DNA of 64,000 bases from Ophiura sarsii (GCA_035610835.1 CM069447.1:38724057-38788056); one strand, 5' to 3'. Shown: positions 25,806 through 37,727, numbered from the stretch's first letter. A program made the numbers and translations. Notes: a model not told the origin generated them from the sequence alone.

Positions 25806-25998
25806 CCCCGGGCCCACCCCACCCCAATAACCCCCTCCATACACGTACCTTACTTCGAACCGTTACCCACCCAGCACAAACACTAACAACACGGTTACCC
25901 CGTGAATGTCTTTTGCAGTAGGTCTTTGCCGGTCGGTGTAAACTATTTTTTCGGTTTATTTTCTCCGTTTTTACACTCACTAGTCATCAAAATGTGAT

Positions 25999-26098
25999 NN
26001 NNNNNNNNNNNNNNNNNNNNNNNNNNNNNNNNNNNNNNNNNNNNNNNNNNNNNNNNNNNNNNNNNNNNNNNNNNNNNNNNNNNNNNNNNNNNNNNNNN
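25999..26098. other. assembly gap (100 N)
   Basis: 100 N placeholder. Left of it is mid-unit sushi-array sequence; right of it is mid-unit sequence of the tRNA-like array. The adjacency of the two arrays is therefore a scaffolding statement and not read directly. Confidence 0.98.
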
Positions 26099-26258
26099 GT
26101 TATCCTTGAGATAGACATAAAAGTTAGACAAATCTGTTTTGTACCGTGGTTAAACCAATAGCCGCGTTGAAAGTGTTAACATTTGCCGAGCAGTAAACGT
26201 TTATTTGCAATACTATTTCTATATTGAAAATAGCTCATAACAGAAAAAAGGGAAAAAA

Positions 26259-26347
26259 GTCACGCCATGAGAGCGACTCGAACCGTAAACGCCAAGCAGG
26301 CTATAAAGGGTGCCAACGAACGCTCCTGTCCACTAGGCCAAGCGGTC
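26259..26347 (-). ncRNA. tRNA-like module (minus strand), unit 1
   Basis: The minus strand reads GACCGCTTGGCCTAGTGG (A-box-like, close to the 5' part of arginine tRNAs) and, about 50 nt later, GGTTCGAGTCGC (B-box-like). T and acceptor stems do not pair well, so it is a degenerate tRNA or SINE head and not a working tRNA. Confidence 0.4.
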
Positions 26348-26944
26348 AGTGCTTACACAAGCGTGGATTTGTTTTATTATACATGTTATAGTAATGCATT
26401 ATTGCAAAGTGTCATACTCTTTACCAACACTTTACCATCAGTTTACCATTGGGACATTTTGCTTAAAATAGGCAATTAAACGTTTTTCATACTGCCTTTG
26501 AGTTATCAAGATATGCATATGTATTAGCTATACCAATCATGCATGTTGTAACTCCGAAATATAAGCCGCATGGGTCACATCTACGCATTTTGATAACAGT
26601 TTACCATTTAAAATGAAAACAAAATATGTATAATAATATTATACTATAGAAACGACGGTAAAGTGTTCAATGAACACGTGTTTCAAGGCAACACTTTACC
26701 ATACACTTTACCATTATCGTCCCAACTCGTCTGATGATAACTTTGTGAATAAAGCTAAATTCATTTATCGCAGCGCTATTTTAATCAATAAAATATACTA
26801 CTTAAATGGTTTATTTATGTATTCACGTGTATTATATATTACTTAAATGGTTTATGTATTCACTTATTTAGTTGTTTGGGTTGTTTTTGAGGATGGGATT
26901 GAACTGAAGGCCTATAGATAATATTATCATCGTGCTTACTCATC

Positions 26945-27020
26945 TGACTCATTAGCTCAGTTGATAGAGCGCTGGTCTATAACCATCCAGAGGTCCCAGG
27001 TTCAAATCCTGGATGTGCAA
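26945..27020 (+). tRNA. tRNA-like gene or pseudogene, unit 1
   Basis: A-box TAGCTCAGTTGATAGAGC forms a perfect D arm (GCTC/GAGC), and the T arm CCAGG-TTCAAAT-CCTGG is perfect. A tttctttt terminator follows. The anticodon stem CTGG/CCAG encloses an enlarged loop (tctataaccat), and the acceptor TGACTCAT/ATGTGCA needs a bulge and one T-T mismatch. The overall look resembles an elongator tRNA-Met with a small indel in the loop. An anticodon cannot be assigned. Probably transcribable by pol III but not a normal tRNA. Confidence 0.55.
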
Positions 27021-27474
27021 TTTCTTTTACTGACTATCATTTATAATTCGTGGAGTAAGAAGAAAAATTTACTCATCATCCAACCATGTCCAACTATTGT
27101 TTGTCCAATTATTTTCAAATATTTCCAAAAAATAAATACCAACAGTTTTGAAAAAAATGTGTAAGAAAAAAGTCATATTTGAAAAAACCCATAAAATAAG
27201 GGTTTGAGAATAACGTGTCGGGAAAAAATACCAGCAATTTCAAAATGTTCAAAATAAATTCATAAAATGTGTAATTCAAAAAAAAATTCAAAAAATGTGT
27301 AAGAAAAAAGTCATATTTGAAAAACCCCATAAAATAAGGGTTTGAGAATAACGTGTCGGGAAAAAATACACCAATAGCCGCGTTGAAAGTGTTAACATTT
27401 GCCGAGCAGTAAACGTTTATTTGCAATACTATTTCTATATTGAAGATAGCTCATAACAGAAAAAAAGGGGAAAA

Positions 27475-27563
27475 GTCACGCCATGAGAGCGACTCGAACC
27501 GTAAACGCCAAGCAGGCTATAAAGGGTGCCAAAGAACGCTCCTGTCCACTAGGCCAAGCGGTC
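27475..27563 (-). ncRNA. tRNA-like module (minus strand), unit 2
   Basis: Same A-box-like and B-box-like signals as at 26259-26347; one base differs (gccaaagaacg instead of gccaacgaacg). Confidence 0.4.
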
Positions 27564-28172
27564 AGTGCTTACACAAGCGTGGATTTGTTTTATTATACAT
27601 GTTATAGTAATGCATTATTGCAAAGTGTCATACACTTTACCAACACTTTACCATCAGTTTACCATTGGGACATTTTGCTTAAAATAGGCAATTAAACGTT
27701 TTTCATACTGCCTTTGAGTTATCAAGATATGCATATGTATTAGCTATACCAATCATGCATGTTGTAACTCCGAAATATAAGCCGCATGGGTCACATCTAC
27801 GCATTTTGATAACAGTTTACCATTTAAAATGAAAACAAAATATGTATAATAATATTATACTATAGAAACGACGGTAAAGTGTTCAATGAACACGTGTTTC
27901 AAGACAACACTTTACCATACACTTTACCATACACGTTACCATTATCGTCCCAACTCGTCTGATGATTACTTTGTGAATAAAGCTAAATTCATTTATCGCA
28001 GCGCTATTTTAATCAATAAAATATACTACTTAAATGGTTTATTTATGTATTCACGTATATTATATATTACTTAAATGGTTTATGTATTCACTTATTTAGT
28101 TGTTTGGGTTGTTTTTGAGGATGGGATTGAACTGAAGGCCTATAGATAATATTATCATCGTGCTTACTCATC

Positions 28173-28248
28173 TGACTCATTAGCTCAGTTGATAGAGCGC
28201 TGGTCTATAACCATCCAGAGGTCCCAGGTTCAAATCCTGGATGTGCAA
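28173..28248 (+). tRNA. tRNA-like gene or pseudogene, unit 2
   Basis: Identical to the copy at 26945-27020 over the whole tRNA-like region, including the enlarged anticodon loop and the T-rich terminator. Confidence 0.55.
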
Positions 28249-29240
28249 TTTCTTTTACTGACTATCATTTATAATTTGTGGAGTAAGAAGAAACATTTAC
28301 TCATCATCCAACCATGTCCAACTATTGTTTGTCCAATTATTTTCAAATATTTCCAAAAAATAAATACCAACAGTTTTGAAAAAAAATGTGTAAGAAAAAA
28401 GTCATATTTGAAAAAATCCATAAAATAAGGGTTTGAGAATAACGTGTCGGGAAAAAATACCAGCAATTTCAAAATGTTCAAAATAAATTCCAAAAACTGT
28501 AGGCAAAAACGCCCTTTGACAATTTGAGCCAAAAAATGTTGGTTAATAATAATATGTGGAAATGTAGAACTAAATCCAAATGTAGTTTTTCAAAAATTCT
28601 TTTTAATAAAACAGCCAAAAAAGTGTACGTATAGGCCTATGAACATTCGAGCAGAAAAAAAAGTGTTTTGAAAAAAAAGGTGTTTTTCTTGCATTATTTC
28701 TTGGTGATTATTGGGCCGGAGGATTCATCGTCCCTTTGCAACACAAGTGATGCAAAACAAAGACCGCAAATCAAAAAATACATAATAACAGATAGGCATA
28801 TGAATAATGAGCATCTATTATTATATTACAACCCGTTAATGCAATACGAAAGATAGCTGTCGAATCTGTCAAACAGAAGTTACTGCTATCTACTGAAGAT
28901 AGTTATTTACAAGTAGGCCTAAGTTGTTTTACAATTATTTGTGTTACTTTCAACCCCATATATAGATTCCGTTACGTTTAGATACTCTTTTACATATCTG
29001 ACGATACATGAATAAATCTCGTAGGAGTATCTGAAAACGCCACATTATGCATTGCAATAATGGGCAATTATTATACATCTTCGAAATGCATTAGTTAGTA
29101 TAGGGAATTGTTTTCACTGAACGTTCCCGTATTAAATGAATGTCTTTATAATAAACAAAATACTGGGGTTGCCAAGCCTATGGTCCACTGCCAAATACTG
29201 TGCAATTTGAGATACATGTGACATTTAGTTTTCGAGATGT

Positions 29241-29330
29241 GATAGAAAAACCAAATTTAGATGATTTTTTTTGCAAACTGCGTATACAAGAGGAATGCAA
29301 AATATTTGATCTAAATTTGGTTTTTCTATC
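29241..29330. repeat. 22-bp perfect hairpin arms, unit 2
   Basis: Arms 29241-29262 and 29309-29330 are exact reverse complements (gatagaaaaaccaaatt at the left tip) separated by 46 bp. The same hairpin sits at 31713-31802 and 34187-34276. In the last unit only the left arm remains. Confidence 0.9.
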
Positions 29331-29959
29331 ATAAATCAAAAACCGAATGTCGTATGAATCTGATATTACACACGATTTGAGTAAACAATAGGGGCATCAC
29401 AAATATGATAAAAATGATGATAGGAAATTAATTTTATTTAGGGAGTGGTCACTGAAAACAATTATTTATGTCATATTTAACTACAATTTGACCCGTTTCT
29501 TGATCCCGCGCGTAATAATCTGATGTTTATAAATCAATAAAGCAAAAGTATAAAGTTCTTGCTGAGAAATTAACATTTTTATACTTTTAATAATGTTATC
29601 ACATTGCCTATTTGTTTGTTATTTGAAATATGAAACTATACATTTACACTTTTCACGCGACAGGCGTCTGCAGACGACAATCCAAAATAGCACAAAATAT
29701 TTCAAAAATGTCAAAATTATTGAATGTCATTTTACCAATATTTGGAATCACTTTGTGAAATGCATTCAAATAACTACAAACGTGCCTATTATTTGTTCAG
29801 TTATCCTTGAGATAGACATAAAAGTTAGACAAATCTGTTTTGTACCGTGGTTAAACCAATAGCCGCGTTGAAAGTGTTAACATTTGCCGAGCAGTAAACG
29901 TTTATTTGCAATACTATTTCTATATTGAAGATAGCTCATAACAGAAAAAAGGGAAAAAA

Positions 29960-30048
29960 GTCACGCCATGAGAGCGACTCGAACCGTAAACGCCAAGCAG
30001 GCTATAAAGGGTGCCAACGAACGCTCCTGTCCACTAGGCCAAGCGGTC
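29960..30048 (-). ncRNA. tRNA-like module (minus strand), unit 3
   Basis: Same sequence as unit 1 with A-box-like and B-box-like elements and poor stem pairing. Confidence 0.4.
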
Positions 30049-30645
30049 AGTGCTTACACAAGCGTGGATTTGTTTTATTATACATGTTATAGTAATGCAT
30101 TATTGCAAAGTGTCATACACTTTACCAACACTTTACCATCAGTTTACCATTGGGACATTTTGCTTAAAATAGGCAATTAAACGTTTTTCATACTTCCTTT
30201 GAGTTATCAAGATATGCATATGTATTAGCTATACCAATCATGCATGTTGTAACTCCGAAATATAAGCCGCATGGGTCACATCTACGCATTTTGATAACAG
30301 TTTACCATTTAAAATGAAAACAAAATATGTATAATAATATTATACTATAGAAACGACGGTAAAGTGTTCAATGAACACGTGTTTCAAGGCAACACTTTAC
30401 CATACACTTTACCATTATCGTCCCAACTCGTCTGATGATTACTTTGTGAATAAAGCTAAATTCATTTATCGCAGCGCTATTTTAATCAATAAAATATACT
30501 ACTTAAATGGTTTATTTATGTATTCACGTATATTATATATTACTTAAATGGTTTATGTATTCACTTATTTAGTTGTTTGGGTTGTTTTTGAGGATGGGAT
30601 TGAACTGAAGGCCTATAGATAATATTATCATCGTGCTTACTCATC

Positions 30646-30721
30646 TGACTCATTAGCTCAGTTGATAGAGCGCTGGTCTATAACCATCCAGAGGTCCCAG
30701 GTTCAAATCCTGGATGTGCAA
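30646..30721 (+). tRNA. tRNA-like gene or pseudogene, unit 3
   Basis: Identical tRNA-like region to the other units, with perfect D and T arms and an altered anticodon loop. Confidence 0.55.
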
Positions 30722-31712
30722 TTTCTTTTACTGACTATCATTTATAATTTGTGGAGTAAGAAGAAACATTTACTCATCATCCAACCATGTCCAACTATTG
30801 TTTGTCCAATTATTTTCAAATATTTCCAAAAAATAAATACCAACAGTTTTGAAAAAAATGTGTAAGAAAAAAGTCATATTTGAAATAATCCATAAAATAA
30901 GGGTTTGAGAATAACGTGTCGGGAAAAAATACCAGCAATTTCAAAATGTTCAAAATAAATTCCAAAAACTGTAGGCAAAAACGCCCTTTGACAATTTGAG
31001 CCAAAAAATGTTGGTTAATAATAATATGTGGAAATGTAGAACTAAATCCAAATGTAGTTTTTCAAAATTTCTTTTTAATAAAACAGCCAAAAAAGTGTAC
31101 GTATAGGCCTATGAACATTCGAGCAGAAAAAAAAGTGTTTTGAAAAAAAAGGTGTTTTTCTTGCATTATTTCTTGGTGATTATTGGGCCGGAGGATTCAT
31201 CGTCCCTTTGCAACACAAGTGATGCAAAACAACGACCGCAAATCAAAAAATACATAATAACAGATAGGCATATGCATAATGAGCATCTATTATTATATTA
31301 CAACCCGTTAATGCAATACGAAAGATAGCTGTCGAATCTGTCAAACAGAAGTTACTGCTATCTACTGAAGATAGTTATTTACAAGTAGGCCTAAGTTGTT
31401 TTACAATTATTTGTGTTACTTTCAACCCCATATATAGATTCCGTTACGTTTAGATACTCTTTTACATATCTGACGATACATGAATAAATCTCGTAGGAGT
31501 ATCTGAAAACGCCACATTATGCATTGCAATAATGGGCAATTATTATACATCTTCGAAATGCATTAGTTAGTATAGGGAATTGTTTTCACTGAACGTTCCC
31601 GTATTAAATGAATGTCTTTATAATAAACAAAATACTGGGGTTGCCAAGCCTATGGTCCACTGCCAAATACTGTGCAATTTGAGATACATGTGACATTTAG
31701 TTTTCGAGATGT

Positions 31713-31802
31713 GATAGAAAAACCAAATTTAGATGATTTTTTTTGCAAACTGCGTATACAAGAGGAATGCAAAATATTTGATCTAAATTTGGTTTTTCTA
31801 TC
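31713..31802. repeat. 22-bp perfect hairpin arms, unit 3
   Basis: Arms 31713-31734 and 31781-31802 are exact inverted copies of each other, as in the neighbouring unit. Confidence 0.9.
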
Positions 31803-32433
31803 ATAAATCAAAAACCGAATGTCGTATGAATCTCATATTACACACGATTTGAGTAAACAATAGGGGCATCACAAATATGATAAAAATGATGATAGGAAAT
31901 TAATTTTATTTAGGGAGTGGTCACTGAAAACAATTATTTATGTCATATTTAACTACAATTTGACCCGTTTCTTGATCCCGCGCGTAATAATCTGATGTTT
32001 ATAAATCAATAAAGCAAAAGTATAAAGTTCTTGCTGAGAAATTAACATTTTTATACTTTTAATAATGTTATCACATTGCCTATTTGTTTGTTATTTGAAA
32101 TATGAAACTATACATTTACACTTTCCACGCGACAGGCGTCTGCAGACGACAAATCCAAAATAGCACAAAATATTTCAAAAATGTCAAAATTATTGAATGT
32201 CATTTTACCAATATTTGGAATCACTTTGTGAAATGCATTCAAATAAGTACAAACGTGCCTATTATTTGTTCAGTTATCCTTGAGATAGACATAAAAGTTA
32301 GACAAATCTGTTTTGTACCGTGGTTAAACCAATAGCCGCGTTGAAAGTGTTAACATTTGCCGAGCAGTAAACGTTTATTTGCAATACTATTTCTATATTG
32401 AAGATAGCTCATAACAGAAAAAAAGGGAAAAAA

Positions 32434-32522
32434 GTCACGCCATGAGAGCGACTCGAGCCGTAAACGCCAAGCAGGCTATAAAGGGTGCCAACGAACGCTC
32501 CTGTCCACTAGGCCAAGCGGTC
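32434..32522 (-). ncRNA. tRNA-like module (minus strand), unit 4
   Basis: As in unit 1 but with a change in the B-box (ctcgagcc on the plus strand instead of ctcgaacc), shared with unit 5. Confidence 0.4.
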
Positions 32523-33119
32523 AGTGCTTACACAAGCGTGGATTTGTTTTATTATACATGTTATAGTAATGCATTATTGCAAAGTGTCATACACTTTACC
32601 AACACTTTACCATCAGTTTACCATTGGGACATTTTGCTTAAAATAGGCAATTAAACGTTTTTCATACTTCCTTTGAGTTATCAAGATATGCATATGTATT
32701 AGCTATACCAATCATGCATGTTGTAACTCCGAAATATAAGCCGCATGGGTCACATCTACGCATTTTGATAACAGTTTACCATTTAAAATGAAAACAAAAT
32801 ATGTATAATAATATTATACTATAGAAACGACGGTAAAGTGTTCAATGAACACGTGTTTCAAGGCAACACTTTACCATACACTTTACCATTATCGTCCCAA
32901 CTCGTCTGATGATTACTTTGTGAATAAAGCTAAATTCATTTATCGCAGCGCTATTTTAATCAATAAAATATACTACTTAAATGGTTTATTTATGTATTCA
33001 CGTATATTATATATTACTTAAATGGTTTATGTATTCACTTATTTAGTTGTTTGGGTTGTTTTTGAGGATGGGATTGAGCTGAAGGCCTATAGATAATATT
33101 ATCATCGTGCTTACTCATC

Positions 33120-33195
33120 TGACTCATTAGCTCAGTTGATAGAGCGCTGGTCTATAACCATCCAGAGGTCCCAGGTTCAAATCCTGGATGTGCAA
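33120..33195 (+). tRNA. tRNA-like gene or pseudogene, unit 4
   Basis: Same sequence as the other four copies. Absence of any substitution across five copies is unremarkable because the surrounding unit is also nearly identical. Confidence 0.55.
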
Positions 33196-34186
33196 TTTCT
33201 TTTACTGACTATCATTTATAATTTGTGGAGTAAGAAGAAACATTTACTCATCATCCAACCATGTCCAACTATTGTTTGTCCAATTATTTTCAAATATTTC
33301 CAAAAAATAAATACCAACAGTTTTGAAAAAAATGTGTAAGAAAAAAGTCATATTTGAAAAAATCCATAAAATAAGGGTTTGAGAATAACGTGTCGGGAAA
33401 AAATACCAGCAATTTCAAAATGTTCAAAATAAATTCCAAAAACTGTAGGCAAAAACGCCCTTTGACAATTTGAGCCAAAAAATGTTGGTTAATAATAATA
33501 TGTGGAAATGTAGAACTAAATCCAAATGTAGTTTTTCAAAATTTCTTTTTAATAAAACAGCCAAAAAAGTGTACGTATAGGCCTATGAACATTCGAGCAG
33601 AAAAAAAAGTGTTTTGAAAAAAAAGGTGTTTTTCTTGCATTATTTCTTGGTGATTATTGGGCCGGAGGATTCATCGTCCCTTTGCAACACAAGTGATGCA
33701 AAACAACGACCGCAAATCAAAAAATACATAATAACAGATAGGCATATGCATAATGAGCATCTATTATTATATTACAACCCGTTAATGCAATACGAAAGAT
33801 AGCTGTCGAATCTGTCAAACAGAAGTTACTGCTATCTACTGAAGATAGTTATTTACAAGTAGGCCTAAGTTGTTTTACAATTATTCGTGTTACTTTCAAC
33901 CCCATATATAGATTCCGTTACGTTTAGATACTCTTTTACATATCTGACGATACATGAATAAATCTCGTAGGAGTATCTGAAAACGCCACATTATGCATTG
34001 CAATAATGGGCAATTATTATACATCTTCGAAATGCATTAGTTAGTATAGGGAATTGTTTTCACTGAACGTTCCCGTATTAAATGAATGTCTTTATAATAA
34101 ACAAAATACTGGGGTTGCCAAGCCTATGGTCCACTGCCAAATACTGTGCAATTTGAGATACATGTGACATTTAGTTTTCGAGATGT

Positions 34187-34276
34187 GATAGAAAAACCAA
34201 ATTTAGATGATTTTTTTTGCAAACTGCGTATACAAGAGGAATGCAAAATATTTGATCTAAATTTGGTTTTTCTATC
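34187..34276. repeat. 22-bp perfect hairpin arms, unit 4
   Basis: Arms 34187-34208 and 34255-34276, same sequence as the two earlier hairpins. Confidence 0.9.
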
Positions 34277-34907
34277 ATAAATCAAAAACCGAATGTCGTA
34301 TGAATCTCATATTACACACGATTTGAGTAAACAATAGGGGCATCACAAATATGATAAAAATGATGATAGGAAATTAATTTTATTTAGGGAGTGGTCACTG
34401 AAAACAATTATTTATGTCATATTTAACTACAATTTGACCCGTTTCTTGATCCCGCGCGTAATAATCTGATGTTTATAAATCAATAAAGCAAAAGTATAAA
34501 GTTCTTGCTGAGAAATTAACATTTTTATACTTTTAATAATGTTATCACATTGCCTATTTGTTTGTTATTTGAAATATGAAACTATACATTTACACTTTCC
34601 ACGCGACAGGCGTCTGCAGACGACAAATCCAAAATAGCACAAAATATTTCAAAAATGTCAAAATTATTGAATGTCATTTTACCAATATTTGGAATCACTT
34701 TGTGAAATGCATTCAAATAAGTACAAACGTGCCTATTATTTGTTCAGTTATCCTTGAGATAGACATAAAAGTTAGACAAATCTGTTTTGTACCGTGGTTA
34801 AACCAATAGCCGCGTTGAAAGTGTTAACATTTGCCGAGCAGTAAACGTTTATTTGCAATACTATTTCTATATTGAAGATAGCTCATAACAGAAAAAAAGG
34901 GAAAAAA

Positions 34908-34996
34908 GTCACGCCATGAGAGCGACTCGAGCCGTAAACGCCAAGCAGGCTATAAAGGGTGCCAACGAACGCTCCTGTCCACTAGGCCAAGCGGTC
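34908..34996 (-). ncRNA. tRNA-like module (minus strand), unit 5
   Basis: Identical to unit 4 including the B-box change, so units 4 and 5 are the closest pair. Confidence 0.4.
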
Positions 34997-35605
34997 AGTG
35001 CTTACACAAGCGTGGATTTGTTTTATTATACATGTTATAGTAATGCATTATTGCAAAGTGTCATACACTTTACCAACACTTTACCATCAGTTTACCATTG
35101 GGACATTTTGCTTAAAATAGGCAATTAAACGTTTTTCATACTTCCTTTGAGTTATCAAGATATGCATATGTATTAGCTATACCAATCATGCATGTTGTAA
35201 CTCCGAAATATAAGCCGCATGGGTCACATCTACGCATTTTGATAACAGTTTACCATTTAAAATGAAAACAAAATATGTATAATAATATTATACTATAGAA
35301 ACGACGGTAAAGTGTTCAATGAACACGTGTTTCAAGGCAACACTTTACCATACACTTTACCATACACTTTACCATTATCGTCCCAACTCGTCTGATGATT
35401 ACTTTGTGAATAAAGCTAAATTCATTTATCGCAGCGCTATTTTAATCAATAAAATATACTACTTAAATGGTTTATTTATGTATTCACGTATATTATATAT
35501 TACCTAAATGGTTTATGTATTCACTTATTTAGTTGTTTGGGTTGTTTTTGAGGATGGGATTGAGCTGAAGGCCTATATATAATATTATCATCGTGCTTAC
35601 TCATC

Positions 35606-35681
35606 TGACTCATTAGCTCAGTTGATAGAGCGCTGGTCTATAACCATCCAGAGGTCCCAGGTTCAAATCCTGGATGTGCAA
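35606..35681 (+). tRNA. tRNA-like gene or pseudogene, unit 5
   Basis: Same tRNA-like region as the other copies; the last one before the array is cut off at 36702. Confidence 0.55.
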
Positions 35682-36702
35682 TTTCTTTTACTGACTATCA
35701 TTTATAATTTGTGGAGTAAGAAGAAACATTTACTCATCATCCAACCATGTCCAACTATTGTTTGTCCAATTATTTTCAAATATTTCCAAAAAATAAATAC
35801 CAACAGTTTTGAAAAAAATGTGTAAGAAAAAAGTCATATTTGAAAAAATCCATAAAATAAGGGTTTGAGAATAACGTGTCGGGAAAAAATACCAGCAATT
35901 TCAAAATGTTCAAAATAAATTCCAAAAACTGTAGGCAAAAACGCCCTTTGACAATTTGAGCCAAAAAATGTTGGTTAATAATAATATGTGGAAATGTAGA
36001 ACTAAATCCAAATGTAGTTTTTCAAAATTTCTTTTTAATAAAACAGCCAAAAAAGTGTACGTATAGGCCTATGAACATTCGAGCAGAAAAAAAAGTGTTT
36101 TTCTTGCATTATTTCTTGGTGATTATTGGGCCGGAGGATTCATCGTCCCTTTGCAACACAAGTGATGCAAAACAACGACCGCAAATCAAAAAATACATAA
36201 TAACAGATAGGCATATGAATAATGAGCATCTATTATTATATTACAACCCGTTAATGCAATACGAAAGATAGCTGTCGAATCTGTCAAACAGAGGTTACTG
36301 CTATCTACTGAAGATAGTTATTTACAAGTAGGCCTAAGTTGTTTTACAATTATTTGTGTTACTTTCAACCCCATATATAGATTCCGTTACGTTTAGATAC
36401 TCTTTTACATATCTGACGATACATGAATAAATCTCGTAGGAGTATCTGAAAACGCCACATTATGCATTGCAATAATGGGCAATTATTATACATCTTCGAA
36501 ATGCATAGTTAGTATAGGGAATTGTTTTCACTGAACGTTCCCGTATTAAATGAATGTCTTTATAATAAACAAAATACTGGGGTTGCCAAGCCTATGGTCC
36601 ACTGCCAAATACTGTGCAATTTGAGATACATGTGACATTCAGTTTTCGAGATGTGATAAAAAAACCAAATTTAGATGATTTTTTTTGCAAACTGCGTATA
36701 CA

Positions 36703-36965
36703 ATCTTGGAAAAAAGTCCTTGGAACGCGAACGCTGAGCTGAGCACACGTGCTGGGTATTGTGTGCATGTATTGATACTTAGTGTCTTCTGTTTAAACGG
36801 AAATTGTTCAAATGAGATTTTTCCTTCCCCACCCCCCATCGATCAATGTTGGGACACTCTGGCAAGCTGCAGGAGCCACTGGCCTTGGTCAACATTGTAC
36901 GGGGGAGTGGGGGTGACACTTTTCCGTTAATCACACGCAAGTGTTCCAAGACTTATTTCCAGGAT
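36703..36965. mobile_element. 263-bp MITE-like element at the array boundary
   Basis: The ends are imperfect inverted repeats of about 25 bp: atcttggaaaaaagtccttgg at the left, and ccaagacttatttccaggat at the right. Left flank is tRNA-array sequence, right flank is Penelope-like sequence, so the two sides do not come from one insertion site. No coding potential is seen. Confidence 0.6.
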
Positions 36966-37300
36966 TGTAGGTCTTACACACGGGCAATGAGAAAGGCGTC
37001 AGTAGGTGAACAACACAAGTCGGCCATCACGGACCATGTGGCTGCCACTAATCATGCCATAAATTGGGACGTGGCTAAAATCATCGACAAAGAAGGACAT
37101 AAAACCACGAGATGGCTCAAAGAAGCCATCTGAATCCGCAGGCGAGGACAAGACACAATGAATGAGGACGTCCCTATATAACCAATAGGACAAATCAGAA
37201 GGTTGCCAGTCAGATGAAGACTCCAGCTCAGTAAGGAGTCGAAACGTAACTAGTAAGTACGATTGATTGGATTCGTCAAAAGAACATTTTATCACATATT
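36966..37300 (+). pseudogene. Penelope-like family 1, GIY-YIG endonuclease C-terminal fragment
   Basis: The frame reads SYTRAMRKASVGEQHKSAIT then NHAINWDVAKIIDKEGHK, the region after the GIY-YIG core of Penelope-like endonucleases. It has a stop in place of Trp (KEAI then TGA) and lacks about 75 bp compared with the copy at 54643-55197. It ends in the same hairpin plus gaaacgt as the other copies. 5'-truncated by the MITE at 36703. Confidence 0.8.
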
Positions 37301-37727
37301 TATGAACAATCCTGATGAATCTATATCAAGAGATATTATACGTACCTCAAAATGTGATATCGTATACTAAAAAAACAAATCAGGGCACATTATATGATAT
37401 TTTGCCTATTTTGTCCGCACTTGGTAGGAAAAAGCAAATTGTGGCACATTATCGGCGATTACACCTATATTATAGCCTATATATCCGCATTTAAGAACAA
37501 CTGCTTTTCTCAAAACTATTCAAGTCTTTCATTTGTACTAGCACTTCCCTTTTAAAGGTTTTTTTATTACGCTAATTACCCGTCGCCCTTGGGCCGTCCT
37601 CGACCTGTCAATGAACTTGCGCGAAAAACGAAGATGAGTTGAAAATGATTATTTTTAAATTGTATAATAAAATAGGCCCTTTTCTCAAGAACAGGGTCAT
37701 TATTTGAATCATTATATCCGCAATTTT
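37300..37727. repeat. family-1 downstream block with one satellite monomer
   Basis: Contains one monomer of the 185-bp satellite (tacgtacctcaaaatgtg) and then unique sequence that also follows family-1 copies at 55260-55688 and 56430-56857. This shows that the Penelope fragment, satellite and minisatellite were copied together. Confidence 0.8.

Larger units (their letters stand above)
2999..25998 (-). repeat. tandem array of about 1.55-kb units, each with one sushi exon
   Basis: The same unit recurs head-to-tail with one minus-strand sushi exon per complete unit. Exon-to-exon spacings are 1595, 1595, 1925, 1572, 2897, 3801, 1590, 1534 and 1560 bp. The long spacings are explained by a partial unit duplication and by transposon insertions. 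Landmarks repeated in every intron are a C-rich block (cacacccatccccaccc), ggtctttcccggtccgtgt and tatgcctcgcattaacc. Introns look as similar between copies as the exons do, which points to recent duplication or ongoing homogenisation. Both ends run into assembly gaps, so the true copy number is unknown. Confidence 0.93.
26099..36702 (+). repeat. tandem array of 2.47-kb units carrying tRNA-like modules
   Basis: Units are aligned by ttatccttgagatagac at 26100, 29801, 32274 and 34748 (full period 2473-2474 bp). The first unit (26100-27369) is shortened to about 1.2 kb by an internal deletion; the last ends at 36702 where a MITE begins. Each full unit holds a minus-strand tRNA-like module, a plus-strand tRNA-like module about 690 bp away, acactttacca words and a 22-bp perfect hairpin. 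Copies differ by only scattered bases. I see no protein gene; the short frames repeated in every unit overlap these RNA-like modules or A/T-rich DNA. Confidence 0.92.

Noticed and set aside
25744..25980. A 78-residue minus-strand frame at the array edge
   Set aside because: It spans the border of an insertion and intronic array sequence, and related frames in other units differ; no domain.
26267..35128. A 70-residue frame repeated in every tRNA-array unit (starting MRATRTVNAK)
   Set aside because: It lies antisense over the minus-strand tRNA-like module and has no domain; its conservation follows from recent unit duplication.
26945..35681. Five functional tRNA genes
   Set aside because: The anticodon loop is enlarged and the acceptor stem has a bulge and mismatch, so no amino acid can be assigned; kept only as tRNA-like.
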